Below are positions 45,408 to 54,380 of a stretch of DNA of 64,000 bases, one piece after another. The position numbers and the translations under genes are program-made. The notes below the pieces were generated by a model, which made no database searches, was not told the DNA's origin, and worked only from the letters and a program-made list of their open reading frames with translations. Origin of the DNA: Synergistaceae bacterium (GTDB lineage Bacteria > Synergistota > Synergistia > Synergistales > Aminobacteriaceae); the NCBI GenBank assembly GCA_017450125.1, contig JAFSWZ010000040.1, forward strand, positions 62,001 through 126,000, in the 5' to 3' direction. How positions within the stretch are numbered: the first letter of the stretch is position 1; every line of letters starts with the position of its first letter.

Positions 45408-46163
45408 TTACTCGGATTGCAGTTCCTCTATCCTGTCGTTTACTTCCTGCGCTTCCTTGTCGAGCTCGTCAAGCTGTTTGCGCAGGGCATCACGATCCGC
45501 CTTGAGCTTCTCGCTGCGTTTCAGGAGACGGTCAATCTCGAGCCTGTTTGCCGCCTTGCCTCCGCCTATCTTCGCCCTGTCCTTCGTCAAGTCCCACACC
45601 CACGTTATGTCGCCCCTTCCGGACAAAGCGATGCTTATCGAGCTGTTGAAGACGAGGCGCACATCACGCGCACCCTCGAGAACGTCCTTGCCGGTCTTCG
45701 GGTCATAGCGCGGAAAGTACACCATTCCGTCGCGCGGGCCGAGAATCCTGAAGTTGAAGCGTTTGTCGTAGTCTATGGGCGTGTACTTCTTACGGCCTAC
45801 CATCATCGTTACGTTCTTGTCGAACGGGCTCGCGTAAATCGGGATTCCCCTGACGTACATGTCGATGTGGAACGGTATCGACTCGGCGAGGTTGAGGTTC
45901 TTCAGGAGCGTGTACTTGTAGTTCTCGGCCTCGTCGGCTGTCCAGAGGTTCTTCTCTGCTTCTGCGGCTATCAGTGCTTCGACGTAATCGTTGGAGTAGT
46001 AGGTAGCCTTGAGCTTTATGCTCTGGTCGCCGTCTTTGTCGCTAGCTTCGAGCTCATGAGACCACTGCGCGAGCACAGAGTCAACACGTTCTGCACCAAA
46101 CGCCGCCGCGCAGAGACACAGCAGCAACACAATCACTGACGCTGAAACTTTATGATTGAGCAT
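45408..46163 (-). CDS. Secreted protein of unknown family with C-terminal coiled coil
   Basis: 251 residues. The signal peptide (MLNHKVSASVIVLLLCLCAA) is followed by a soluble domain of about 165 residues (including GRKKYTPIDYDKRFNFRILG and ARDVRLVFNSSISIALSGRG) and a C-terminal coiled coil (LLKRSEKLKADRDALRKQLD, then ELDKEAQEVNDRIEELQSE). AGGAAGGAAA lies before the ATG. I do not recognise the family. It has its own promoter at 46256-46283, and pfkA follows after 59 bp. Confidence 0.7.
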   Translation of the reverse strand: MLNHKVSASVIVLLLCLCAAAFGAERVDSVLAQWSHELEASDKDGDQSIKLKATYYSNDYVEALIAAEAEKNLWTADEAENYKYTLLKNLNLAESIPFHIDMYVRGIPIYASPFDKNVTMMVGRKKYTPIDYDKRFNFRILGPRDGMVYFPRYDPKTGKDVLEGARDVRLVFNSSISIALSGRGDITWVWDLTKDRAKIGGGKAANRLEIDRLLKRSEKLKADRDALRKQLDELDKEAQEVNDRIEELQSE

Positions 46164-46255
46164 CCTCAGAATTTCCTTCCTGTGTAAAAATTTCAGGTGA
46201 ACTAATTTTGTCCGACTGGTTTGAAAAATTTATGGGGTAATAAAAATTTTGGGCT

Positions 46256-46283
46256 ATTATACAACAAGTTGTTGATGTGTCTA
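46256..46283 (-). promoter_or_regulatory. Promoter of the coiled-coil secreted protein
   Basis: On the minus strand TAGACA (46283-46278), 16-base spacer, TATAAT (46261-46256). The -35 lies in the palindrome TGTCTAGACA (46278-46287). A weaker plus-strand pair (TTGTTG, 17, GATTAT) overlaps it and may serve the STAS operon. Confidence 0.6.
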
Positions 46284-46357
46284 GACAGCAAGATTATTGA
46301 CTTGCAGTGGGAAAAATGATACTTTACGCAAATCCAATTACGGAGGTTAATATTATT

Positions 46358-46666
46358 ATGGCACTTAACATCACCAAAGCAACAGCAACAGATTCACTGA
46401 CCATTGCGCTTGACGGCCGTCTCGACACAACTACAGCACCCCAGCTTGAAGCGGAACTCAATGCCTCGATGGCGGGGGACGTGAAGGAACTCGTGTTCGA
46501 CATGGCGAAGCTGGCCTACATTTCGTCGGCGGGACTGCGCGTGCTCCTCAAGGCACAGAAGACCATGAACAAGCAGGGCAGCATGACGATAAAGAATGCC
46601 GGAGCGGAGATTCTGGAGATCTTCGAGGTAACAGGTTTCGACGAGATTCTGAACATCGAGAAGTAG
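46358..46666 (+). CDS. STAS-domain anti-sigma factor antagonist
   Basis: 102 residues from ATG 46358 (GGAGG about ten bases upstream; an earlier in-frame ATG has no RBS). It is a whole STAS domain: LTIALDGRLDTTTAPQLEAE, LVFDMAKLAYISSAGLRVLL with Ser56/Ser57 at the phosphorylation site of SpoIIAA/RsbV-type proteins. It would cycle between phosphorylated and free forms and bind an HPK-type kinase. It heads a five-gene run that also encodes a SpoIIE-type phosphatase, and this makes it the switch protein of a local partner-switching circuit. Confidence 0.93.
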   Translation: MALNITKATATDSLTIALDGRLDTTTAPQLEAELNASMAGDVKELVFDMAKLAYISSAGLRVLLKAQKTMNKQGSMTIKNAGAEILEIFEVTGFDEILNIEK

Positions 46667-46671
46667 TCTGT

Positions 46672-47610
46672 ATGCTCGACTTCAGGCCGGTAACCCTCAG
46701 TGATCGCAGCATGATTGAGGGTTACTTCTCGAAGTGGGGCGGGCATTCTTGCCAGTACTCATTCATGTCGTTGTTCGGAACGCAGGGCATGTTTGGCGAC
46801 ATGGTGTGCGAGAAAGACGATGTCCTGTACTTCCTCCGCACCAAACGCTGTACTTCGTCCGCACGAGCCTACCTGTTCCCTCTTGGGGACTTTACGGACA
46901 GGACAGCCCTCCGCAAGGCCGTAATGAATGTACTCGAAGATGCCCACTCACGCAATTTTTCTGCACGTTTCGAGGCAGTCAGCAAAGACGCTGCTGAAGC
47001 TGTGCAGGAATTATTTTCCGGGCTTTTCAGGATAGAGCCTTCCCGCGACTATTCAGAGTACATTCACAGACGCTCCAGCCTTGCTGATTATCCGGGCAGC
47101 AAGTTCAGTTCGCGGCGTTATGACTACAACTGCTTCTTCAGGCATTACGCCGGCCGTGTTTCTATCTGTCTGATTCGGGAGGAGCATATCCCTGCAATAA
47201 GGGAGTTCCAGGAATGCTGGCTGGCTCTCAGGAAGCAGTCTGCGGACTCTCGCCTGAAGGATGAGCTTGATGCTGAGCATGTGGGAGTATGCCGGTGGCT
47301 CGATCATTATTCAGAGCTTGGCCTCTCGGGAATAGTTGTGTTCGTTGACGGGGAACTGAAGGGCTACGCTTTCGGATACCGCATGGATGACAGCTATTAT
47401 GATGTCCTGGTCGAGAAGGGAGATAATGACACGGAAGATATTTACTGCGTTCTTGTCCGTGAACTCGTCAGGAAATGCTGTGCTGACTGCGACTACATCA
47501 ACAGGGAAGAGGACTGCGGAACTCCGGGCCTGCGGAAAGCGAAAATGTCATACAGGCCTGACTTCATGCTGGAAAAATTCACTATCTGTGAGATTGCCGA
47601 CAACAAATGA
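46672..47610 (+). CDS. DUF2156 protein (phosphatidylglycerol lysyltransferase C-terminal-like)
   Basis: 312 residues, two GNAT-like lobes. FRPVTLSDRSMIEGYFSKWG opens the first and CDYINREEDCGTPGLRKAKM is the signature of the family near the end. Members resemble the aminoacyl-transferase domain of MprF/LysX, but this one has no membrane part. It might transfer an aminoacyl group to a lipid or other acceptor. It begins five bases after the STAS stop and overlaps the next gene as ATGA, so translation is coupled. Confidence 0.85.
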   Translation: MLDFRPVTLSDRSMIEGYFSKWGGHSCQYSFMSLFGTQGMFGDMVCEKDDVLYFLRTKRCTSSARAYLFPLGDFTDRTALRKAVMNVLEDAHSRNFSARFEAVSKDAAEAVQELFSGLFRIEPSRDYSEYIHRRSSLADYPGSKFSSRRYDYNCFFRHYAGRVSICLIREEHIPAIREFQECWLALRKQSADSRLKDELDAEHVGVCRWLDHYSELGLSGIVVFVDGELKGYAFGYRMDDSYYDVLVEKGDNDTEDIYCVLVRELVRKCCADCDYINREEDCGTPGLRKAKMSYRPDFMLEKFTICEIADNK

Positions 47611-48536
47611 ACAAACTTGAAGCTAACGTATTGCTCTTGATGATCTCCATCTTTGATGCAATACAGTACGTCTTTCTGTCGTATGTTCCTGAAGACGTTT
47701 CGCACTTTGCGTTCCTGTGCATGACTAACCTTGTGGGGTTCATCATGACGCTGGCGTTTTTCTTCGAAGAACTCTTCAGGCTCGACGCAAAACAGGTTCT
47801 CCAGAGCCTTGTACTTGCCGCCGAACTGATGGTGTTTGACATCTTCATGCTTCTCGGCTCGTCAGGCGTTGACCCGACAATGACAGCGGCGGTCATTTCG
47901 TCGTACTTCCTGTTCATCGTGATAATCTCTGTCGCGTTTCTTGGCCAGTCCGTCGAGAAGAGCAGCATCGTCGGAATAATAATAGTCTTCATCGGGCTGT
48001 TCTTCATCCTTGACATGGACATTACAGGCTTGTGGGACAGGCACATCCTCTACCTCGTGATTGCCGACATCGCTTTTGCGACGTACACAATCACTGTGGG
48101 GTATTATGCTTCTGCCTCGAATCCCTCGATCCTGTCGATGGGTCATAACCTGTTCTGCTTCCTGTTTACGCTGATTTTGTGGGTAGGCGAGTCATGGTTC
48201 TACAAGATGCCGTTCACTCTTCCTTCGGAGCGTCAATTCTGGGGAATAGTGATCTACATCGGCTTCTTCATACGCGGCTTATATACAGTCATCCAGATTT
48301 ATGCGCAAAGGTATGTCAGTGCACTCAACACGTCATTAGTTCTCTCGTCAGGAATAGTTATCACTATGGCAGTATCTCCCGTTCTCTCTGCGTTGTTCAG
48401 CACAGAACCTGAGGTCATAACTCCATACAAGATAATCGGCAGCGTAATCATGGTGGCCGGGCTTCTGACTACCGAGCCGGAATTTGTCAGTACAGTGAGG
48501 AAAATGTTCCATGCAGGAAAGAAAGTTTCACGATAA
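47607..48536 (+). CDS. DMT/EamA-like ten-helix membrane transporter
   Basis: 309 residues, about ten transmembrane helices in two repeats, with the second-half phrase ALNTSLVLSSGIVITMAVSP and a cytoplasmic basic end, as in drug/metabolite transporter superfamily permeases. Substrate unknown. It overlaps DUF2156 upstream by four bases and the next gene by 26 bases, so it is an integral part of the partner-switching operon. Confidence 0.82.
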   Translation: MNKLEANVLLLMISIFDAIQYVFLSYVPEDVSHFAFLCMTNLVGFIMTLAFFFEELFRLDAKQVLQSLVLAAELMVFDIFMLLGSSGVDPTMTAAVISSYFLFIVIISVAFLGQSVEKSSIVGIIIVFIGLFFILDMDITGLWDRHILYLVIADIAFATYTITVGYYASASNPSILSMGHNLFCFLFTLILWVGESWFYKMPFTLPSERQFWGIVIYIGFFIRGLYTVIQIYAQRYVSALNTSLVLSSGIVITMAVSPVLSALFSTEPEVITPYKIIGSVIMVAGLLTTEPEFVSTVRKMFHAGKKVSR

Positions 48537-49377
48537 AATCAAGCTCCTAGTTCTGTCGTGCTTGGCGTATATTCTTCTTGATGTCCCTGTAAGAGTAACG
48601 GAGTTCTTCCCCATCAATGCCGGTCTGAAGAGTTTTCTGCCTTCAACGCTCGGACTGTTTTTCGGGTCTTGGGGAATCGCAGGGTGCTGTGCAGGCAGCA
48701 TTGTCCCTTCTGCGGTGATGGGCGTGTCATGGAGCGATGCAGGTTATGAGTGTTTCTGCATAGTAGTGAACGGGCTCGTTATGTGGCTCGGCTGGCACAT
48801 ATTCTCGCGTTCTCACACGGTGCATTTCAAGTCCGTCCGCAAATACATAATCTATTCCGGGCTGTGTGCGGTGTCGTCTGCATTGTGCCTTGACACGAAA
48901 TATTCTCTGTCGTACTTTGCGGCAGAGATGATTGTAGGCCTGCCCATCAATATCCTCTTGTCCGGGCCTCTCGCTGTTGAGCCTGTAGTTCCGCCTTTCT
49001 GCAGCGTAAAGGATGACGCGGCGTTCTCGCTGTTCTCTGACCCCGAAAGCCTCGAAAGCGCGAATGAAGTACTAGAGCTGACCGGCGAGAGCAAGGGCTT
49101 GGGCATGAAGCGGATGTTCGAGATAGAAAGCTGTATTGAGGAGATGTCCATACGCATCTTCAAGGCACTGCCAGAAGCGGAGATAAGAGTCCGAATAAAC
49201 TACAGCGACGCAATATCTATGAGGCTGAGCTATGAGGGCAAAATGTATAACCCGTTCGTGATCTCCAAAGGTGATGACGTTCTGGGCATGATGAGCCTGA
49301 AGATAATCAAGCACAGAGCTTTGCGGGCATCTTACGGCTATTCAGGCGGAGAGAATAACATTCACGTAGTAGTGTAA
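48511..49377 (+). CDS. Membrane protein with degenerate HATPase-like C-terminal domain
   Basis: 288 residues. The N-terminal 160 residues hold about five helices (LLVLSCLAYILLDVPVRVTE and onward). The C-terminal part (about 190-288) has the order helix, NYSDAISMRLSYEGKMYNPF, DDVLGMMSLKIIKHRALRAS, GGENNIHVVV, which parallels the end of GHKL kinases of the SpoIIAB/RsbW group. The N-box and G-box residues look poorly conserved. It may be a membrane-held binding partner for the STAS protein. I do not know a named family. Confidence 0.65.
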   Translation: MQERKFHDKIKLLVLSCLAYILLDVPVRVTEFFPINAGLKSFLPSTLGLFFGSWGIAGCCAGSIVPSAVMGVSWSDAGYECFCIVVNGLVMWLGWHIFSRSHTVHFKSVRKYIIYSGLCAVSSALCLDTKYSLSYFAAEMIVGLPINILLSGPLAVEPVVPPFCSVKDDAAFSLFSDPESLESANEVLELTGESKGLGMKRMFEIESCIEEMSIRIFKALPEAEIRVRINYSDAISMRLSYEGKMYNPFVISKGDDVLGMMSLKIIKHRALRASYGYSGGENNIHVVV

Positions 49378-49392
49378 AGGAGAGGTACAGGC

Positions 49393-51834
49393 ATGGAGTC
49401 CAAGAAAGTGCTCAAACGGCTGCCGATACGCAAGAAGATTCAGCGTATGGTGATGGCAATATCTATAGCTGCGTTAATCGTAACGAGTTCAGCCGGAATA
49501 GTCAGCATGATGCGTATTCAGGGAGACAGCGAGTCTGCATTGATTCATCAGATGGAGCAGAACCTCAGGACGATAATTGAGGACAAAGCCCGCTTTGCGG
49601 ATTCCGAACTCAGCAAGTACGCAGGTTATCTTCTGAACTGTGCAGAATACGCCCGGGACCTCTACAGGAATCCCTCGAACTATGCCGCAAAGAATGTCCG
49701 TCCTCCATTGATGGAGAATGCCGGAGTGTTCGCGATGCAAAGATTCCTCGAGAATCCCGACATTTCGTTTGAGGCAGTCAGCGATGAAGTAACTTTGCTC
49801 GGGAATCTTGAGCAGGTCTTCGATCCGATAATCCGGCACAACAGCAGCATAGTTACGACGATATACGCGGGAACTAAGCGCGGAGTCATGGTCGACTATG
49901 ATGCGCAGTCAGAGCTGGCAGAAAATGTTGAAGGCACGGAACAGTATTACGCTTTCTTCTCGTACGACTGGTATCATGAGCCGATGAACACAGGAAAGAC
50001 ATATTTTTCTGCGGTCTATTGGGACGAGTACAGGGACAAGCCGGTATTAGCCTGTGCTGTTCCGTTCTACGATGCTGAAGGCGAATGCGCCGGAGTCATC
50101 GGGATGGACATACAGGTAGCAGACATATACAGCGAGCTTGTGAATATCGATTTGGGAGAAGGAGCGCAGGTATTTCTTGCCGACCAGAAAGACAGAATCA
50201 TAGAAGGGTACGACAGCAAGGGCAGCAGCAGGACGTTATTCGACGATACCGATGCGAACGAACAGATATTGTCTGACATTCTGGCGCGGAAGACGGGAAT
50301 AGCCTTGTCCGATAACGGCATATACTACGCATACACACCGATCAGCATGACGGACTGGAAGCTGTGCGTGAAAATTCCCGAGAGCACGATACTGTCGCCT
50401 GTACGTTCGGTGAACCGCACTATCATCATGACAATGCTTATGTTCACTGCAGCGTTTGCCCTGATAATAGTGATCGTGATTATTACGGCACGGAAGTTCT
50501 CAGCAAAGCTCACCTCGCCGATAGTTGCGCTGGACCGCGATGTCTCCAGGATAAGCTCCGGCAATCTCGATCACCGCGCCGAAATCCGCACCAACGACGA
50601 GATAGGCGACCTTGCCCAGAGCTTCAACACGATGGCGGCATCCCTCAAGGACTACATCAAGAACTTGGCCGCTGTTACCGCTGAGAAGGAGAGAATCGGT
50701 GCAGAGCTCAACGTTGCGACGCAGATTCAGGCGGACATGCTCCCGAAGATTCTGTCGCCGTATCTGGGACACAAAAAGTTCGAGCTCTACGCGACGATGA
50801 ACCCAGCAAAGGAAGTAGGCGGAGACTTCTACGACTTCTTCCTGATCGACGACGAACATCTCGGGCTGGTTATGGCTGACGTTTCGGGGAAGGGAGTACC
50901 TGCGGCACTGTTCATGGTTATCGCGAAGACGCTCATCAAGAACCGCGCGATGATGGGGGGAACTCCACGCGAGATTCTCGCCGACGTGAACAACCAGCTG
51001 TGCGAGGGCAACGAAGCTGACCTGTTCGTAACGGTGTGGCTGGGGATTCTGGATCTGTCTACAGGAAAAGTTATCGCCTCGAATGCAGGCCACGAGTACC
51101 CGGCAATCTGCAGGGCAGGAGGAAGCTACGAACTCTTCAAGACGAAGCAGAGCCCGGCCGTCGCGACAATGGAGGGCTTGAGGTTCAGGGAGAGCGAGTT
51201 CACGCTGAATCACGGAGACAGCCTCTACGTGTACACCGACGGAGTGGCTGAAGCGACGAACATACACGACGAACTTTACGGCACGGACAGGATGCTCGAG
51301 GTTCTCGACGAGACGCATGGCATGACCGCGCAGGAAGTCCTGTCGCACGTGAAGCAGAGCGTCGACGAGTTCACGGGGGAAGCTCCGCAGTTTGACGACA
51401 TAACGATGCTGTACCTGAAGTTCACGGGAGGTGAACATATGCATGAACTTGAAGTAGAAGCGGCAACCGAGAGGCTTGATGAGGTGCTGAATTTCATTGA
51501 CGGGCATCTCGAGGAATGGGGCTGTCCGATGAAGACGCAGACGCAGATAAACATTGCGGCGGAAGAACTCTTCGTGAACATCGCGCACTATTCCGGCTCT
51601 GAGACGGCAAGAATCACCGTCGCCAAGAATGGCACTGACGCAGAGATAACCTTCACGGACAGCGGGACTCCCTACAACCCTCTGGAGAAGCCTGACCCTG
51701 ACATAACGCTTAGCGCGGAAGAACGGAGCATCGGCGGGCTGGGGATCTACATCGTGAAGAAGAGCATGGACTCGGTGAGCTATGAGCACAAGGACGGCAA
51801 AAATGTGCTGACAATCCGCAAGAACATCGCGTAG
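49393..51834 (+). CDS. Cache-HAMP-SpoIIE phosphatase with C-terminal HATPase domain
   Basis: 813 residues. TM1 at about 20-40, an extracellular Cache sensor (about 45-325), TM2 (about 335-358), HAMP (RKFSAKLTSPIVALDRDVSR, about 359-415), a coiled linker, a PP2C/SpoIIE phosphatase (about 440-670; EVGGDFYDFFLIDDEHLGLV with metal Asp, VMADVSGKGVPAALFM), and an RsbW-like HATPase (about 680-813; NIAAEELFVNIAHYSG, SIGGLGIYIVKK). Thus phosphatase and kinase of the switch lie in one receptor: an outside ligand would control STAS dephosphorylation. It is the last gene of the module. Confidence 0.93.
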   Translation: MESKKVLKRLPIRKKIQRMVMAISIAALIVTSSAGIVSMMRIQGDSESALIHQMEQNLRTIIEDKARFADSELSKYAGYLLNCAEYARDLYRNPSNYAAKNVRPPLMENAGVFAMQRFLENPDISFEAVSDEVTLLGNLEQVFDPIIRHNSSIVTTIYAGTKRGVMVDYDAQSELAENVEGTEQYYAFFSYDWYHEPMNTGKTYFSAVYWDEYRDKPVLACAVPFYDAEGECAGVIGMDIQVADIYSELVNIDLGEGAQVFLADQKDRIIEGYDSKGSSRTLFDDTDANEQILSDILARKTGIALSDNGIYYAYTPISMTDWKLCVKIPESTILSPVRSVNRTIIMTMLMFTAAFALIIVIVIITARKFSAKLTSPIVALDRDVSRISSGNLDHRAEIRTNDEIGDLAQSFNTMAASLKDYIKNLAAVTAEKERIGAELNVATQIQADMLPKILSPYLGHKKFELYATMNPAKEVGGDFYDFFLIDDEHLGLVMADVSGKGVPAALFMVIAKTLIKNRAMMGGTPREILADVNNQLCEGNEADLFVTVWLGILDLSTGKVIASNAGHEYPAICRAGGSYELFKTKQSPAVATMEGLRFRESEFTLNHGDSLYVYTDGVAEATNIHDELYGTDRMLEVLDETHGMTAQEVLSHVKQSVDEFTGEAPQFDDITMLYLKFTGGEHMHELEVEAATERLDEVLNFIDGHLEEWGCPMKTQTQINIAAEELFVNIAHYSGSETARITVAKNGTDAEITFTDSGTPYNPLEKPDPDITLSAEERSIGGLGIYIVKKSMDSVSYEHKDGKNVLTIRKNIA

Positions 51835-51928
51835 GCGCAATCTTTGCAATGAACGGGTTATTATGTTATTCTAGCTTGCATCCAAAAATTTTACACACAA
51901 CACACATAAAGGAGGAACTTGTCGGATT

Positions 51929-53488
51929 ATGGGACTTCGTACTATAGAAGAGCTTTGTGCGGAGCTTGCCGAGAAGCGTACTTCTGCACAGTCCGGCGGC
52001 GGGAAAGAAGCCGTTGACAAGCAGAAGGCCAAAGGCAAGGGTACAGCCCGCGAGAGACTGGCACAGCTTCTTGATCCGGGTTCGTTCGTAGAGATCGACG
52101 AGTTTGTTACGCACAGGTGCACCAACTTCGGCCTTGAAGAGAGGAAGCCTCTCGGGGACGGGGTAGTAACCGGCTGGGGCACAATCGAGGGACGCAAAGT
52201 CTTCGTGTACAGCCAGGACTTCACGGTGTTCGGCGGGTCATTGGGCGAGAAGCACGCGGACAAAATCTGCAAGGTTATGGATATGGCTATGCAGATGGGA
52301 TGCCCGGTAATCGGCCTCAACGACTCGGGCGGAGCGCGCATTCAGGAAGCACTTGACGCGATGAACGGCTACGGAAAGATCTTCAAGCGCAACACTCTCG
52401 CCAGCGGAGTAATCCCGCAGTTCAGCGTGATACTTGGCCCTACAGCCGGAGGAGCGGTGTACAGCCCTGCACTCACTGACTATATCTTCATGGTTGACGG
52501 AGAAAGTGTAATGCACATCACCGGCCCTGAAGTCATCAAGGCAGTAACGGGCGAGGCAATCACCGGCGAGGAGCTCGGAGGAGCAGAAGCACACAACACC
52601 AAGAGCGGAGTAGCGCACTTCGAGGCGAAGGACGAGGCAGAGGCATTCGCGCAGGTTCGTAAAGTTCTGTCGTACCTTCCGCTGAACAACCTTGACGACG
52701 CACCCTTCAAGCCCACAGCGGACAGCCCTGACCGTGCAGACCCTGAACTTCGCGGAATAGTTCCCGTCAACCCCAATAAGGGCTACGACGTTCACGAGGT
52801 GATTACGCGCGTGCTTGACGACGGAGAGTTCACGGAAGTGCAGGCCGGATGGGCAAAGAACATCGTTATCGGCTACGGACGCATCGGCGGGCGTGCTGTG
52901 GGAATCGTCGCGAATAACGCAGACGTTCTTGCGGGATGCCTCGACATTGACGCTTCGGACAAGGCTTCACGTTTCGTGCGCCACTGCGACGCATTCAACC
53001 TCCCGATAGTTACATTTGTCGACGTTCCCGGCTACCTGCCCGGCGCAGACCAGGAACACAACGGCATAATTCGTCAGGGCGCAAAGATGCTCTACGCTTA
53101 CAGCGAGGCCAGCGTCCCGATGGTAACGGTCGTGATGCGCAAGGCTTACGGCGGGGCATACATCGCGATGGGCAGCAAGTCGCTCGGTGCTGATGTGGTT
53201 CTGGCGTGGCCTCAGGCAGAAATCGCGGTCATGGGTGCTGAAGGTGCCGCAAGAATCGTCTTCAAGAAGGAGATTGACGGCGCGACTGACCCCGGCACGA
53301 AGATGCTCGAGAAGATCGACGAGTACCGTGAGGCGTTCGCCAACCCCTACAGAGCCGCAGAGAGGGGATATGTTGACTGCGTGATACTTCCTGAGGAGAC
53401 GCGCAAATGTGTGTGCATGGCACTTGCGGCAATGGAGAGCAAGCGCGAGACACGTCCGGCCAAGAAGCACGGAGTAATTCCGCACTAA
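51929..53488 (+). CDS. mmdA: Methylmalonyl-CoA decarboxylase alpha subunit / acyl-CoA carboxyltransferase
   Basis: 519 residues of the AccD/PccB carboxyltransferase family: two crotonase-like halves, RLAQLLDPGSFVEIDEFVTH, GLNDSGGARIQEALDAMNGY, VILGPTAGGAVYSPAL, then FVDVPGYLPGADQEHNGIIR and VMRKAYGGAYIAMGSK. With a delta/gamma anchor and a biotin carrier in the same operon, and no biotin carboxylase, it is the alpha subunit of a Na+-pumping decarboxylase, moving CO2 from (methyl)malonyl-CoA to carrier biotin. GGAGGAAC precedes the ATG. Confidence 0.93.
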   Translation: MGLRTIEELCAELAEKRTSAQSGGGKEAVDKQKAKGKGTARERLAQLLDPGSFVEIDEFVTHRCTNFGLEERKPLGDGVVTGWGTIEGRKVFVYSQDFTVFGGSLGEKHADKICKVMDMAMQMGCPVIGLNDSGGARIQEALDAMNGYGKIFKRNTLASGVIPQFSVILGPTAGGAVYSPALTDYIFMVDGESVMHITGPEVIKAVTGEAITGEELGGAEAHNTKSGVAHFEAKDEAEAFAQVRKVLSYLPLNNLDDAPFKPTADSPDRADPELRGIVPVNPNKGYDVHEVITRVLDDGEFTEVQAGWAKNIVIGYGRIGGRAVGIVANNADVLAGCLDIDASDKASRFVRHCDAFNLPIVTFVDVPGYLPGADQEHNGIIRQGAKMLYAYSEASVPMVTVVMRKAYGGAYIAMGSKSLGADVVLAWPQAEIAVMGAEGAARIVFKKEIDGATDPGTKMLEKIDEYREAFANPYRAAERGYVDCVILPEETRKCVCMALAAMESKRETRPAKKHGVIPH

Positions 53489-53504
53489 AGGAGGTTGAAG
53501 GATA

Positions 53505-53897
53505 ATGCATTTCGAGGGAATAGCAGGAGCAATTAATGTAAGCATCGTAGCATTCTCGATAGTGTTCGGAGTACTGTTAGTGCTCACGGGAGTAATCTAC
53601 GGAATGAGGCTGTTCGCTGGCGGCACGGAAAAAAAAAATGATGTAGCTCCCGCCAAGCCTTCAGCCTCTCCAGCCCCCAAGCCTGTACTGACGAAGGCAT
53701 CTTCTGCGGATAAAGCGAAGATTGTTGCGGCGATCACTGCGGCTATAGTGGAGTTCACGGGGAGCAGTGATTTCCGTATCCTGTCAGTTACGCCTGAGGT
53801 TCAGGGAATGAACGGCGGGGATTACTGGACGAGAAGATGGAAGGCGGCGGGAATGCTTAATCTGAACGCAAACAGGCTGACCCGCAAGTGGAACTAA
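53505..53897 (+). CDS. Decarboxylase delta/gamma subunit (MmdD/OadG-like)
   Basis: 130 residues. One N-terminal transmembrane helix (VSIVAFSIVFGVLLVLTGVI), an Ala/Pro/Lys linker, and a C-terminal helix-rich part (KAKIVAAITAAIVEFTGSSD) ending WTRRWKAAGML. This is the small anchor subunit that holds the alpha and beta parts together at the membrane. It lies 16 bp after mmdA, with AAGGAGGTTGAAGG as RBS. The long C-terminal part is typical of MmdD rather than the short OadG of enterobacteria. Confidence 0.87.
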   Translation: MHFEGIAGAINVSIVAFSIVFGVLLVLTGVIYGMRLFAGGTEKKNDVAPAKPSASPAPKPVLTKASSADKAKIVAAITAAIVEFTGSSDFRILSVTPEVQGMNGGDYWTRRWKAAGMLNLNANRLTRKWN

Positions 53898-53922
53898 CAA
53901 CAACGAAGGGAGAATAAGAATC

Positions 53923-54327
53923 GTGAGCAATAAATACAGAGTAATAGTAGACGGCACGGCCTACACTGTGGAGGTCGAGGCACTCGGGGCGGGCGCGGCT
54001 CTTCCTGCACCTGCACCGGCGGCAGCTCCTGCACCGGCAGCAGCTCCTGCGGCGGCACCTGCACCTGCACCGGCGGCTGAAGCTCCTGCGGCTCCTGCAC
54101 CTGTTGCGGACGACGCAATGACGGTTACGGCACCGATGCCCGGAAAGATTCTCAGCGTCAAGGTCAACGTCGGAGACAGCGTGAACAGCGGAGACCTTGT
54201 GCTGATGCTCGAGGCCATGAAGATGGAGAACGAGGTCTTTGCGACGGCTTCAGGGAAGGTTACGGAGATCCGCGTGAAGAGCGGAGACAGCGTGAGCACC
54301 GGAGATATTCTGCTGGTTATCGCGTAA
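53923..54327 (+). CDS. mmdC: Biotin carboxyl carrier subunit (MmdC)
   Basis: 134 residues from GTG 53923 with GGGAGAA upstream. An N-terminal beta strand (KYRVIVDGTAYTVEVEALGA) and a flexible Ala-Pro hinge of about 35 residues lead to a biotinyl domain with the canonical EAMKMENEVFATASGK; the biotin is joined to the Lys of MKM. It carries CO2 between the alpha and beta subunits. The beta subunit is encoded at 32267. A terminator follows. Confidence 0.95.
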   Translation: MSNKYRVIVDGTAYTVEVEALGAGAALPAPAPAAAPAPAAAPAAAPAPAPAAEAPAAPAPVADDAMTVTAPMPGKILSVKVNVGDSVNSGDLVLMLEAMKMENEVFATASGKVTEIRVKSGDSVSTGDILLVIA

Positions 54328-54344
54328 CAGAGAGAGTAACTTTG

Positions 54345-54380
54345 TCCCTCCTGCTGAAACGATGCGGGAGGGATTTATTT
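54345..54380 (+). terminator. Intrinsic terminator after mmdC
   Basis: TCCCTCCTGC pairs with GCGGGAGGGA, followed by TTTATTT. Its end touches the stop of the convergent restriction gene. Confidence 0.75.

Noticed and set aside
46278-46287. TGTCTAGACA as a specific operator
   Set aside because: A perfect ten-base palindrome, but single, short and overlapping a -35; too weak to claim as a binding site.
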